DNA of 64,000 nucleotides from Deroplatys truncata (lineage: Eukaryota > Arthropoda > Insecta > Mantodea > Mantidae). The DNA lies in assembly GCA_030765065.1 (NCBI GenBank), contig CM060987.1, positions 73,418,557 to 73,482,556 of the forward strand, written 5' to 3'. The position numbers and the translations under genes are program-made. The notes under the pieces are model-generated. The model saw only the letters and a program-made list of their open reading frames with translations. It was not told where the DNA came from and ran no database searches. Positions 10,111 to 22,899 of the stretch are shown here, piece by piece. Within the stretch, counting starts at the first letter, position 1. Every line of letters begins with the position of its first letter.

Positions 10111-10430
10111 CAGATGGATGAACATTTATCCACGATAAAACTGACCTAGGAGAAAATTCCAGATGTTGCACAAACTGTTTTCTTATTATTAAACAAATTA
10201 GTTGTAGTAAGTTTGTCTTTTGAAGCTATTTAGTTCCTTCTTAAAAGAAAATAATTCCTCTCACAGCCATAACAATTATTTCCTCTATACAAAGCATGAT
10301 AAAATATATGTTTTATTGCAAACAGTAATAATAGTGAGTAATTAAGAAACAATATCTCATTCTTTTAAATACTTCTCCAATCAAATGGCTATATAATATT
10401 ACAGTTTACATATACTTCTGAAAATTATTA
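10111..10430. other. no recognised feature
   Basis: AT-rich spacer between the nested SINEs and the hAT relic, with no frame or motif recognised. Confidence 0.35.
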
Positions 10431-11750
10431 TGAATTAAGCGTCATTTACCTGATCTGGATCTAATATAGTTGTTCTGTTCATTATTAGCAAACCTACTTT
10501 ACTAAAGTTACATTCATAGAAGTGCTTGTTGCTGGAATACACAATATTTATTTCGGAAGTGTGGCTAGTAAAGGTAGACTTCTTTGTTCTCTTTCCATCA
10601 GTTTAGAAGTTCATCCTTTGCAGTATTCAGGCCCGTCTCAGTACTCATACATAAGTTTGTGCTATTCCAGTCTTGCCTGAAATTCTTTCTTTTCTTTGGT
10701 GGTGAATGATGACTTGATGAAGCTGGATAGAGAAGAGTTTTAATTGAGAACACGTCTGCCGCACCTCCTCGTAGACTTTATCCCTGTCATTCTCTGTCAG
10801 CATTTCCAAATGTCGGAAAGAAGGCCAGAGAAATTCTCCTATTTTGCGAATGGAGCTCATTTCCACCTTCGCTTCCGGCAGTTTATATCCCCGTTCTTTA
10901 ATTTTTGCCATTTCCTCAGAATCATCCTCAAAAATTGAACACAATTGTCTTCATTTATATAACTAAAGTAGCACAGTTGGATCGGTTTGTTTCCCCGACG
11001 ACTCAAAGTTGTCCGTGGCTTCTCTAAATTGATTTAAACACCTCATTAATTTTTTCTGTAACTAATATTCCTCTAAAATCTGAATCACGTTGTACTAGTA
11101 CTGATTATTGAGAGAAGCAATCTGGTATAGCGACTATTCTGCATATTTTTGTTTCAGACTATCTCAACTTTCCACTATGTCCGGTCTTTGTCGTAGATTT
11201 AACGATAACAACTTTTGCAGAGTTGGATATTATTCTAGAAGAATACATTCTCATGGAATGTATGAGTCAAAACAGCGTTTACACAATGAGCGGTTAAGGG
11301 ATAGCGGATGTGATTTTCCTATACCTTTTGCAAACATTAGCTCCTTGATCGCTAACAAACACAGTATTCCTTAAAGTATCATGATATATTCCAAGTTGAT
11401 TCATTTCTGCTGGAAACATAGTGGTCAAAAGCACATATAGTGCAGTTTCAGTCTTCGCTTGCGTGATTTGTAATCAAAGGTAAATAATGTTTCTGATTGA
11501 AAGTATCCGTCCACAAATCCACGGTTTCCACACAATCTCTTTTTCCAGGGTAGCAATAACTGTGGGGGTGATGTTATGTCTTATCTTAATAGCTCTTTCT
11601 TTCATATGACGAGCAATTGCAGTAGGATGAAGTAAAACTTCACTAATTCACTTCACTTTTCCGTGTCGCTCCACAGCCTTGTCCCAGCACCTGAAATTCT
11701 TCGCCACCATTTAAAAACACGCAGATAAACCCACACATGATCTCGTTCTG
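10430..11750 (-). pseudogene. hAT-superfamily transposase relic
   Basis: Read on the minus strand. Near 11.35 kb a frame holds VFVSDQGANV, the region of a catalytic Asp in hAT transposases. At 10645-10944 a 99-codon frame includes KIGEFLWPSFRHLEML..NDRDKVYEEVR, like the pre-dimerisation region. At 10600-10440 shifted frames give WWKENKEVYL..LA.LPKKY and SKVGLLIMNRTTILDPDQVND, the C-terminal dimerisation domain. There are many stops and frameshifts and the N-terminal BED finger is not visible. I am confident of hAT, not of the subfamily. Confidence 0.7.
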
Positions 11751-11769
11751 TAGTGAAGTGTGAAAGAGA

Positions 11770-12950
11770 TCTATCCCGTTATTTTACAGAATGTGCCTAT
11801 AGACATACTATAGACGAGACGTACCAATGTACCAACATTAGAGTTGAACAAATTTCACAATAACATAGCCGGTAGACGTTTTATCATCGCGAAATTTCTT
11901 CCTCACATCGCTGGCTAATCCTTCACGTTTCTGTAATTCATGTTTTGTTTTGAAACTTACACCTTATAACTTCTGACTTATCATGCTGTATACAGTTGCA
12001 TTTGAAAACTTCCATTTATAAAGACTAGAGGGTTCACGTTTTATATTCGCAGAATTCCTCTTCCCACCCTCTTGGATTTTTGCGGATTCTACCAGATTAT
12101 GATCACCCAAACCGTAGAGAACATTCTTTAACCGGCCAAGTATGCAGTCTGTATTTAACTAAGGTTTTGCATGTTGCCTATAGACACGGGGTTTAGTAGT
12201 GGTTCGGGATTAGAACTTTCTCAACTGGCTGGCACAGGTCTCCAGCTACTTCATTAGATAGCTTACCTTTGGAGAACAGGCTGGTTTGAAGCTTGTATGA
12301 AACTGACGAAAGTATAAATAAACATTACTCAAATAAATTTATCGCGTAACTTTGGATGATGCCTATTTTTAACGCTAAAGATGTGATGTAATTATATTAT
12401 GAAATAACTCTCTAAGAGCTGTTTGCAATATCAAAACCGATACATAAGGCATGACTTCTTTTGATATGAACATAAAGTATGAAGATATTCTAACCGAAAA
12501 TGCAATTATTGACAGTACTTACGTTGTGAATATTATTTATAATGTATAACACTTAACTATTCAAATGAACCGCGGTTTTTTAATTTTCTGAGGAGAATGT
12601 TTTAGCATTTTATTTATAAGAATATAACCTTATGTCGCTTATAGGTACAATTGAAAATCTAATATATTTTATTTGAGGTTATTTTTAATAGGCTTGATGC
12701 AACATTAGTTAAGGAGGCTACACTATGATAAATTTATGACCAAAGACCTTTTCCCTCTCAAATTAAACCGGTAATCCTCGTCAACGTTAAAGATTTTTGT
12801 GCACACTGGAAGAAGCAAATTCTATAAAATTAGCCTGTGATTGTAACAAATATGTCATCTTGCATAGTCTTTAAACACTGATTATAAAAACATTAAGAGC
12901 TCTTCCTTTAAAATATTGCTGCAAAATGTACATCAGTCATTAAAAAAACG
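11770..12950. other. no clear feature; possible N-terminal hAT debris
   Basis: The minus strand just upstream of the hAT relic has short frames that could be its decayed N-terminal part (near 12.05 kb a NPRGWEEEF-like string), but I cannot support this. The remainder is AT-rich and unrecognised. Confidence 0.25.
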
Positions 12951-12959
12951 TTACTTTTG

Positions 12960-13800
12960 ACAACTATTGCATTCACATGTGGCTTGAGATTATGTCCTCA
13001 AAATATTGATCATGTACACTTGCTCACAAACAATGGCCATACATGACCGGAACAATTTTGTAATGTAGTGTGTAGCTCCGTCCTCTTCAAGTGTCATCGG
13101 TTTTCTTGCAAAATGTTAGACAATGATTGACAAGTCACTTACCTCATTCCAAAATATCTCGGTCTTTAATTGCTAGTTTAGCACCGTTAAGTTAATAAAA
13201 ATCACAATAATATTAATACAACTGACGATAATAGTCCATTTATTTAACACTCCTTTTATATTATCAGGCTAATATCAGCGTCGTTATGGTATTACTATTA
13301 GTATTGTAAGTTAATTAATGTATTTATTTAAAGGATTCTGCATAAACTGTTTATTGATACTGACACAGAAATAAAGCCTCTTTCTTGACGATTTTTTCAC
13401 GGTGTTCGATTCCTTGAAGTTATTATAATTCAGCGGCGCTTGCACCAATACCTACTTACTCGATGATGGCAAGAAATTAGGTGTTTTGTTTTCATTTATA
13501 TTTCAGAAAGACATTTCATACTGTGGCTGTTTTACATTTTAACGATACAGGCAACTCGTTTCACGACTACCGCTCCCTCTACAAAGTCGCTTTCTAATAC
13601 GCGACTCATTTATATCAATCACAGCATAATTCATTTCTGGCCCCCTTTGTTTCATACAAATATAATGTCGCTCATTGGTTCATTTTTCCTTCCTGAAATT
13701 CGTTTCAAGTCGGTCACAGAGAGAAGTGATCAGAGCTGGGTGAAAATTAGCGTGAGGTAAATGAACTTGAGCACTATTGTGATTTAGGGGAACGAGTCAC
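12960..13800 (+). repeat. unclassified dispersed repeat, copy 2
   Basis: The collinear, diverged partner of 6060-7020, same orientation and about 6.9 kb away. It lacks the TAC and CATC microsatellites of the first copy. No TIR, LTR or coding region was recognised, so the class is unknown. Confidence 0.6.
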
Positions 13801-13809
13801 TTTTTAAAG

Positions 13810-15270
13810 ACACAAGTGTGCATAAATAGAGAGATGCACTATCGCAATAACTAATTATATATTAATGAAACTGAAAGGAGAAACTAAAAATCTAATACTG
13901 CAAAATGTTCTCACTTTGAATGTAAAATGCTCAAAATTAGTGTACTAGACATCTAGAACTTTACATATCTTACAACAGGCCTAGGTATTCAAATTAATAC
14001 TAAAGAGAGCCAGTAATTGAAAGGGGTTGAAATTAAGAAAATTCTTTCCGTATGCTGGCACTTTAAAATTAATAATAAAATTTCACAAATTAACTCCTCC
14101 ATTCCACGAGTTGGGAGGTTCTGAATATATAAAAATAAGACGTAATGTTCTTACTAAAATGTAAAACCTATTTGCTCTATTCGAGATATGTGTGATCGAA
14201 ATAAAATCTAGTTTTAAAAAAGAAATAGCAGTTGGCAAAGACAGAGTTATCCTTTCGACATTTGTAAAATAAACTCTTGATTCGAAAAGTAGCTATATCA
14301 GCAAACTAATTATACAGGGTGTTCGGGTAACTTTGTAACAAACTTGGAGGTGTGATATGTGGCGTCAAATGGAATAACGTTTGCTTACAAACTCATTTTC
14401 AATGATGTTCCTGTACAAAGCATTCATGTTTTTCCTCATGATAGTTTTGATTTATCCTTTTTCTGTATTGAATACGTATGTAACATTTTGAAGGTATCAT
14501 CATCTTCGATTCATCGCGTACTGCCCTCTGTAAATAAGTTTTGCTTTTTTACACTTGCTGTAAGATTACGCTAAGTCCGTTTTGACTTATCGCTGTTGAA
14601 TGCTTGAAATTACAGCAACCTGCTGAACGTGTCACCATCTTCTTTTGCATAATATTAAATGGTTTCAGTTCTTTATGTAAACATTATTTAATATTTAATA
14701 CACGTATCACTAAGATTCCTTAAGTGCCATAGACATTAATTCATTTTCTTTGCTACTCTTAAGTTTTTACACCGTTAGCTTATGTCAAGGGATGCAATAA
14801 AAATATATGAAAATATGCACAAATAATGGGACATTAACAGCCCTTTATTTATATATAGATATGAGAATAAAATCTCTGCAAATGTTGGAAAAAATGTTGT
14901 AGTAAACAAGAAAAAATATTTAAAATAAGAATAAATTATGGATTGAAAATCACACTGAAAAAATTAAATACCATTCCTTACTTGAAGGAAAAAAAACTAA
15001 ACAATTTGACACTTAGACATTTCATACCGACAACAATGATAACTTTAATTATTACTAAGCCCTAAAGAACTGAGCAAGAAATATAAAAAACAATTATAGA
15101 ATAGTATTTCTAGCATGTGGCTCAAGTTTCTAAAGCAACCGGTTAAAAATTTCTAAATATCGCGTGAACATGCTGTCTGTGTAGATTTTCTTTTTATGCA
15201 TCCTTTTCCTTTTTCTGTAAACGTATTTTAAAATCTATAGCATTTGAACTTCTACTTCTTTCCGTAATAT
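13810..15270. other. no recognised feature
   Basis: AT-rich sequence. A TATACAGGGTGTTCGGG motif at 14312 resembles the ends of several insect DNA transposons, but I found no partner end. No frame exceeds 71 codons. Confidence 0.35.
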
Positions 15271-15275
15271 AGGGC

Positions 15276-15630
15276 GTGGGAGGGGGGACTGAATGTGACG
15301 CTCGTCCAGCAAATCCTCATCTAGATCATTGCTGTCCGAAAGACCTCGACAGTCTCATAGGGACGTTAAACTATCGAAAAACAAAAAAGGACAGAAGAGC
15401 GATGAAGCGTAGAACAATTCTTTCCGCCCGCTCACACGATCGGGGGAGAAGTGGTTACTTTTCCCTAGGGAAGCACAGGATACTTCATTTCTATTAGGCG
15501 CAGAGTGCTCCCTAGGGCACGAGAGTAGAAGGAATTCACAGCTGAAAAATTCCCAGCCATCCACGGACAATCGAACTGGCGACCTTCCAAGTCAACTCGC
15601 CCGTCTTGGCATTGTTTCTGTCCTAGACCT
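15276..15630 (-). repeat. SINE-like element (SINE-E type), minus
   Basis: On the minus strand a tRNA-like head (GGCGAGTTGACTTGGAAGG, then CCAGTTCGATTGTCC resembling a B box) is followed by a GC-richer body with GGGAATTTTTC and CCCTAGGGAGCAC, ending in GTTTAACGTCCC. The base composition contrasts with the surroundings. Boundaries are approximate and there is no second good copy here, so the classification is tentative. Confidence 0.45.
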
Positions 15631-15902
15631 ATAAGTGTGGATTTCAGGAGATAATGTCGATCCTAATGGTGATATATTGATATTCTGTACTATATTAACC
15701 TATAATTGGTGCAGCGTTAAAGAAAGTAACTTCTAATACTTCTCACGTGTGGTAAAACCCTACTCCCTAACTTGACGTAGTTATAAGTTACCGGGCTGAT
15801 TTGCTGTGCATTGCATGAGAGAGAATGCAGGATGTTACCAAAGTAACGTTTCTCTTTTAAATCGGTAAAACTAGAACATGTTCTGTTAATTAACTTGTTT
15901 TT

Positions 15903-16720
15903 TTTTCTCTACAACGTACATAGTAGGTAGAATAGGTACTGCATTCCACCCAAAAATTCGATACAAGATTTCACCTGAAATGCATTTTTGAGGCTCCCGG
16001 AATCCAAAAAAGCATTTTTAGAAAAATTTCCGTGTGTGTTTATGTGTATGTGTGAACACAGTAACTCAAAAACGAGGAACTGGATAAATACCAAACTTGG
16101 TATTAGGTTCAGTATCTTCCAAAGATGCAACGAATATTTTCAAGAAAATCCCCCCATCCCGAACTACCCTTTACATGTAACACTTTTCGAAATATTTGAT
16201 TTGCTAAAAAATAGCTAACTATTTTTATTAAAATATCATATATGAAAGATGTTTACATAACAAAATGTAAATCTTGAATAGTCTCTGAAGTCCTTTTCAT
16301 TCGGAAGGAATATTATATAATGTTGTATAACTGGTTAACGTTAAGCGATAGACGAAAATGAACTACGCAGAAAATGTAGATCTTTTCAAAACACAATTTT
16401 TTTCAAATACGTTTTTTGTAGCATAGGCCATTGCTGAGATATCTGAGTTATTAAACGTTGGAATCGTTCATATCTTGGTCGTTCTCAAGTCCTGTCAACA
16501 TTCAGTTGTTTCTCGCGATTGCATGGGGACAGTATGGAATTTTAAAGGCAGCTGTTCACTTTGTATCCATAGTGAAATGTGTAATGTAGTTATTTTTGTA
16601 AAGATTTATCTCGATTAAAATGAAGTATATAGAAAAGCAGTCTTTCATAAGAAGAGTTTGTATACACACTAATATACGATATAGGTTAGACAAAGCCATG
16701 GGAATGTAACACGTCAGATG
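15903..16720 (+). repeat. ACTT-repeat, diverged full-length copy
   Basis: Landmarks in order: TTTCTCTACAACGTA, GCATTCCACCCAAAAATTCG, a short TG tract (about 16030-16055), ACCAAACTTGGTATTAGG, CTACCCTTTACATG and GGGAATGTAACACGTCAGA. The short microsatellite and many indels mark an older copy. Confidence 0.8.
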
Positions 16721-17149
16721 TTTTAAAACTAATCCGCTTTATCCTGTGACCCACTTTAGACTAGTGTACCCCATATATTTACATCTTTCGTTGTAAATTC
16801 CATAATTCCATTTAGAAGTCTTTGACATGTACGTGTTTAGTTTGTTACTTTAGCAAAACTTCATTTGGACATTAAGTGGTTAATTTTTCATCAATTTCAA
16901 TCAAATTTTAAATGTGTAGATACATATCTTTGTTTATATGTATAACTGGCTGGCTTACCCGACGTTTCCCGATTAGCTTTTCAACCTCGAATGACAAATT
17001 TATTAATTCAATTTATCTCATCCGTTCTTCTTTATGAACTTTATGGTATAATGATCTAGAAGATTTGTGTGGCTAGTCCTACCCCTTACCCCTTTATAAT
17101 TGTAATTTTGTACAGCTCCAGCTAATACTTAGTGGGCTTACCCTCCTCT

Positions 17150-17410
17150 TATGTAGGTGTTACACTCCCTAGGCCTTACAACCGCGCCTAAAGTCAGAGG
17201 TCTGTCTCGGAGCAGACGGACATTGAATCAGAGAATGAAGAACCTCGTAGCCAGATATGAAGGTGAGGAAGATGATATGAAATGAATGTCAAATGGATGA
17301 AAGGAAAGGTGATAGTGGAGAACTTGGTGGATTGAATGACGGGGAAGATCGGAGAACCCGCCCAGATGCCGCCTCGTCCACGACAAATCCCGCAAGTGTC
17401 CGGCTAACAA
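17150..17410 (-). repeat. possible SINE-B-like fragment, minus
   Basis: A GC-richer block whose minus strand reads CGGGATTTGTCGTGGACGAG and then GGGTTCTCCG, reminiscent of the tRNA-like head plus the 'ggtttctccgg' body of the SINE-B copies. Weak similarity and uncertain boundaries. Confidence 0.3.
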
Positions 17411-17419
17411 AGGATGAAA

Positions 17420-18040
17420 AAACCCCTAGTATTCATGAAAAAGGATGTGAAACATCAGCGAAACGTCTGACTTTCTTAACTTTCCCCCTCCAGAAAGACT
17501 CCCAAGTTCTAGAAATGCTGCCTATAAGTACCTCTTTAGAAGTTGAAAAATTATCGGTCGGAATAGTTCAGTAATTTTTTAGATAACTGCAGTTGGTGAA
17601 ATTTTAAACCTTTGTTCCTTCTCTTTGATTCCAGAGATACTTAATAGCATATAAAAGCTACATTGTTTTAACACAATGCAGAAACCCTTAGCATATACAA
17701 GTGATAGAGGTGAAGCTGGTGAATATGAAGATTCCGCACTCCCAGGCCACAAAGTTAACCTCTTTCGAAAAGACACACTCTGCGACCATCCAATAAAACA
17801 ATGCCTTCTGTTGTTAATTTAAAACATCGGTTCACTGATTTCTAATATGAGTAATTTTCTTCCTTATACAATTACTTATCATTTCCTGCTAACGAAATTG
17901 ATTACGACATAAGTAAATAAAGCAAAAATTCCTTACGTGAATGTTATCAGAAGATGTTGGTGTCCCGAAACTTCAGTGCATACATCTATAGATTTGGAAC
18001 AAAGGTTATCCAGAAATTTTGGGACTTTCGTTACATTTGC
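17420..18040. other. no recognised feature
   Basis: Nothing convincing between the GC-rich block and SINE-A copy 2; frames up to 93 codons in the area are unassigned. Confidence 0.35.
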
Positions 18041-18058
18041 ATCTGCAGTATTTGTGTC

Positions 18059-18319
18059 GTCCTCCGTGGTGTATTGGTTACCATGCTAGCCTCTAATTCC
18101 TGAGGTCATGGGTTCAAACGCGGCGAGGTGATGGCATGGCTTCCTTTGGAAGGGAAATAAAGCCGCTGGTCCCGTGTCGTAGATTTACGGCACGTGAAAG
18201 AACCTCAAGCCTGATAGAGGCCTCTGAGCAAAATTAGGTTATTCACACCCAGTATAGAATGGGACGCTAAGGACCACAGCAGTTAAAGTGCTTCCATAAA
18301 TAAAACTAAATTTCAATTT
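18059..18319 (+). repeat. SINE-A copy 2
   Basis: GTCCTCCGTGGTGTATTGG head, GGTTCAAACGC B box (one change), the SINE-A body with small deletions, and an AAATAAAACTAAATTTCAATTT tail. Flanked by a near-perfect TSD: CTGCAGTATTT (18043-18053) and CTGCAATATTT (18320-18330). Confidence 0.85.
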
Positions 18320-18484
18320 CTGCAATATTTTCAAATGACAATTAATGAAATAAATATAACACACGATTCGTAAAGTTATAAACACGATATATTGTCATTT
18401 TTAAAGTCTGTCTTCTGCTTTCTTAGGGTTAGATCATGGCCATAAATGTGTATTACTTGGAATAAAATGTAATCGGTTTTTATT

Positions 18485-19378
18485 ACTTTCTCTACTACGT
18501 ATAGTAAGTAGGGGAAGTATTGCATTCCACCCAAAAATTCGATACCGAGATTTCACCGGAAATACATGTTTTGAGACCTCCTGAATCCAAAAAAAGCATT
18601 TTTGGAAACATGTCCGTGTGTGTGTCTGTGTGTGTGTGTGTCTGTGTGTGTGTGTCTGTGTGTGTGTGTGTGTCTGTGTGTCTGTGAACAGCATAACTCA
18701 AAAACGAACAGTCGGATAAACACCAAACTTGGTATTTAGGTTCAGTATCTTCCAGAGATGCGACACGAAGGTTTTCAAGAAAATCCCCCCAACCCAGACT
18801 ACCCTTTACATGGAACATTTTTCGAAAATTTTAATTTTCTCAAAAATGGCTCTAACGATTTTGATGAAAATATCATATGTTTAAGATAATGTCATGAGAA
18901 ATGAAATGTATATCTCGAATTTTCTGGGAATGTCTCCAAAAGTATTCTTCATTGTGAACGACTTTTGTATAACTGGTAAACCGTAAGAGATAGGCAGAAT
19001 TTTACTACACAAAAAATGTAGATCGCGTTAAAATACACAACTTATGTCATATACATTTCTTTTGTTGAGTGAACCGTTTTCGAGATATTGCTTGTTATTT
19101 CCTTAAATTTTCCAATACTTATAATTTTTCTCAAATTCGTTATTCATTTTTTTTATGTCCTGGACATGCAAAGAGAATGAAATGCGCTACATAGCAACCA
19201 GCGTTAAAATATTTGACTATCGCTTAAAAGCTACCATATTCCCCTTGCATCTACAAGAAAATTACCAATAAGATTGACATTTCGATATCTCGATTAACAT
19301 GAAGCATATGGAGAATAGGCGTTTGTAAAAGTAGATTGTACAAGAGTAGAGAAAGTCATGTGAGTGTAACACATCAGA
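18485..19378 (+). repeat. ACTT-repeat, full-length copy (894 bp)
   Basis: Complete from ACTTTCTCTACTACGTATAG to CACATCAGA before T8. The TG/TCTG microsatellite is at about 18617-18686. It shares private variants (AGATAATGTCATGAGAAATG) with the next copy at 19888, pointing to a common recent source. Confidence 0.9.
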
Positions 19379-19514
19379 TTTTTTTTATTACGCATTCTGT
19401 ACTCTATGGAGTACGGTAACTAACTGATGTTTCTACAAACATTCAAAGTGAAGTACAACTATTTTCTACTGCATGGAATTCTCAATGAAGACTTTCTCAG
19501 TCCCTTTTAGTCTC

Positions 19515-19790
19515 TGTAATGTATAAACTCGCATTCGGGAGGTCTCGGGTTCAAACCTCCAGGGCCGTTCAATCTGACCGAAGGTTTTTTCGCGGTTTTC
19601 CTCGTTCGCTAGGCGAATGTTGATTTGGATAATTTGATCCGCGAAGTTTACTATCATTCCCTTCTTCACAACATTTCATTTCCTTCTTCCTTCCTTCATA
19701 CCAGGCTACTGACAGGGTACTGGTTCAAGGCATTGGCTTGTAAGTCCTTGTGGTGTAACTCCTCCAAAGAGTAGAGTAATCCATTAAAGA
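19515..19790 (+). repeat. SINE-B-like element
   Basis: GCATTCGGGAGGTCTCGGGTTCAAACC includes a good B box; TTTTTTCGCGGTTTTCC and GCTAGGCGAATGTTG follow, as in the SINE-B body. The head is truncated or diverged and the 3' part differs from the other copies. Confidence 0.55.
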
Positions 19791-19887
19791 AGAAGGAACT
19801 AGATTGTTATAGCCAATGTGCCTCAGAAAGAACAGGGATTCTCAATTGTGAAAGATATACTAAAATAGTTTGAGTGTTTTTCTTTTT

Positions 19888-20809
19888 ACTTTCTCTACTA
19901 CGTATAGTAAGTAGGGGAAGTATTGCATTCCACCCAAAAATTCAATACCGAGATTTCACCGGAAATACATGTTTTGAGACCTCTTGAATCCAAAAAAAGC
20001 ATTTTTGGAAACATGTCCGTGTGTGTGTCTGTGTGTGTGTGTCTGTGTGTCTGTGTGTGTGTGTCTGTGTGTGTGTGTGTGTCTGTGTGTGTGTCTGTGT
20101 GTGTGTGTGTGTGTCTGTGAACAGCATAACTCAAAAACGAACAGTCGGATAAGCACCAAACTTGGTATTTACGTTCAGTATCTTCCAGAGATGCGACACG
20201 AAGGTTTTCAAGAAAATCCCCCCACCCCAGACTACCCTTTACATGGAACATTTTTGGAAAATTTTAATTTTCTCAAAAATGGCTCTAACGATTTTGATTA
20301 AAATATCATATGTTTAAGATAATGTCATGAGAAATGAAATGTATATCTCGAATTTTCTGGGAATGTCTCCAAAAGTATTCTTCATTGTGAACGACTTTTG
20401 CATAACTGGTAAATCGTAAGAGATAGACAAAATTTTACTACACAAAAAATGTAGATCGCGTTAAAATACACAACTTATGTCATATACATTTCTTTTGTTG
20501 AGTGAACCGTTTTCGAGATATTGCTTGTTATTTCTTTAAATTTTCCAATACTTATACTTTTTCTCAAATTCGTTATTCATTTTTTTATGTCCTGGATATG
20601 CAAAGAGATTGGAATGCGCCACATAGCAACCAGCGTTAAAATATTTGACTATCGCTTAAAAGCTACCATATTCCCTTGCATCTACAAGAAAATTAGCAAT
20701 AAGATTGACATCTCGATATCTCGATTAACATGAAGCATATAGAGAATAGGCGTTTGTAAAATTAGATTGTACAAGAGTAGAGAAAGTCATGTGAGTGTAA
20801 CACATCAGA
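19888..20809 (+). repeat. ACTT-repeat, full-length copy (922 bp)
   Basis: Complete, with a long interrupted TG/TCTG microsatellite (about 20015-20118). The length difference from the 18485 copy is mostly in that tract. Minus-strand frames of 60-117 codons across it are the complement of TG repeats (Thr-His runs). Confidence 0.9.
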
Positions 20810-20819
20810 TTTTTTTTAG

Positions 20820-21460
20820 ATTACCCTGCACACAAATACACACACAAATACAAATTTTTAATTTAGATGTTTTATATATTTAATAATATTTTATTATAAT
20901 TAAATTTAATATATACAGCAAACGTGAAGTTTTTGATGAGTTGATTCAGATTGCAGATGCAAAAGGATTTCCGCAGTAATGAAGTCGCTTAGAAAGGAAC
21001 AGAACACTACAGCAAGTGGTATTTGTGTGCTTGCTAGCTTGAATCGTCCTAAGTCTCCAAAGCTAAATATGACTCGCCGAAACCACAGAAGATTGTAAAT
21101 TCTCGGTTTCCATAGAAATGTGGAAACTTCTTAAAACATAAAGGATAACTTGCAGCTAGTGGTAATTTATATAGGCAGTTTGCCGCCTTATGTTTTCCTT
21201 CAGATCCTCATGCGTGTAGGGATTTGCTTTGTTCTTTAGGCGTCCCCAAAGTTGAAAATCATGTGGTGTCCAGCCGGAGCTACATAGAAGCCATAATCCC
21301 GTATTGATTACCTCGTCTTCGGATATACCCCAAAGGGAAGTTCTGATGGTATGTGCGGTGGCAGCAGAATCTTGCTAGAGGAAGCAAAATGCGTTCACTC
21401 ATTAAGAAATAAAAAAACGTTAGACATTTCTGCCACATAGCTCTCAGAGAGGGTTTAAAA
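20820..21460. other. no recognised feature
   Basis: AT-rich start, then mixed-composition sequence (21180-21420) without a long frame. A minus-strand relic of an IS630-type gene may lie here, but I could not establish it. Confidence 0.3.
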
Positions 21461-21461
21461 A

Positions 21462-22273
21462 AATGTGATGTATAGCATTCACACGCCTTTCTCTACTTAC
21501 TATCGTTTATTTTATATAGCTTCCACAAACTCTTCCTATAAAAGATTACGATCTACTTCACGTTAATAGCCGACATAAACCTTTGCAAAAATAGCTGCAT
21601 TACTGATTTCGTAGAAGAAACAGGGGGAGAGGAAACCGAATCAATAGTCAGATGTTTAAAAGCTAGTTACTATATTCTAGCCGAAAATGCTACATTCTGT
21701 CCTTGATATCGCGAGAGTTAACTGAACAGCGATGGCACTTTAAAAACGACATAGCATTAAAAGATTAAACCAATAACAACGGAAATGGAAATGGCTAATG
21801 CCACAAACATTTACTTGAAAAAAAATTGTTTTAAACAGATCTACATTTTCTGAGTAGTGTGTCCCTTATGGTTTACCAGTTATACTAAATTATACAAAAT
21901 TCTTACCGAATGTAGCGGACCTCACATTCTCACAAACATTCAAGATATACATTTTATTTGTGATATAAATATCTCAAATATATGGTATTTTAATCAAAAC
22001 CTTTAGAGCCGTGTTGAAAGATACTGAGTTGGAAGATACTAAACCTGAACACCAAGTTTGGTGCTTTTAGGGCATTTCGTTTTTAATTATGCTGTTCAGA
22101 TAGACATACGACACATCACACCCAGACACACACACGCGCGCACTCGCGAAACTTTTTTAATTTTTTTTTATTCAGGAGTCCTCAAAACATGCAATTCCTG
22201 TGAAATCTTGGTATGGAATCTTTAGGTGGAATCCAATACCTTCTCTACCTGCTATTTACGTGATAAGGAAAGT
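21462..22273 (-). repeat. ACTT-repeat, diverged full-length copy (minus)
   Basis: The minus strand starts at GGAAAGTAAAGAAAAA (22273), passes GGATTCCACCTAAAGATTCC, a CA/CG tract (about 22108-22143) and the GCACCAAACTTGGTGTT block. It ends near ATGTGATGTATAGC...CTTTCTCTACT at 21460-21500, which keeps the inverse 12-mer core. Confidence 0.75.
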
Positions 22274-22279
22274 AAAGAA

Positions 22280-22890
22280 AAAACTAATCGTCGATTATAA
22301 TGAGAGTATTGAACAATAAAGATTTAGCTATGCATGGAAGTTCATTAATAAAATGCGATTTCTTGCGACTCGCAAATAACCCCTCAGCAGAATGACATAA
22401 AATAAGACAGAAGTTCAGTTACTATTGTACTCTGCTGAGAATCTGTTAACAATGACGTTACTGTACAGCTTCTAAACACCAGTGCAATTTTGGAGGAAAT
22501 TTAATACGTTTATATAATTTTTGCGTAGAGAAATTCCAGAAATCGGTTGGGAAGATGTTTTGTTTTCTAGCTAAATGGAATAGGTAATGATATCTTTCTT
22601 GCAACATTGCAATATACAGTAGGGACAATAGTTCTGTGCCGGTGACCTGCTTTCCTAGCGCACTGAGGAGAGTCTATGCCTAGCGCCAGTTACTCTCCTA
22701 CAGGCAGCTGTCTGTCTGCTGGAAGACGTGGGACTTCGCTGTTACGACATAAACACACGATACCACCACTGCATGACTGGTTTATTGCACTATGTTCAGA
22801 TTGCTCTATCATTCTTTTATATTTATTCATTACACACAAACCTTGTCCAGCGAATGCATAGTCTTAAACTAGCAGGTGCTTTATTAGTGT
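22280..22890. other. no recognised feature
   Basis: Contains a short GC-richer stretch (22630-22760) with no recognised frame. Confidence 0.35.
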
Positions 22891-22899
22891 GATAAACAC

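Noticed and set aside
19898-20251. Minus-strand frames of 60-143 codons with Thr-His runs over ACTT-repeats, similar at 8.2, 18.5, 19.9 and 63.0 kb
   Set aside because: They read the complement of the TG/TCTG microsatellite; similarity between loci is explained by the repeat being mobile DNA, and diverged copies do not preserve the frame.
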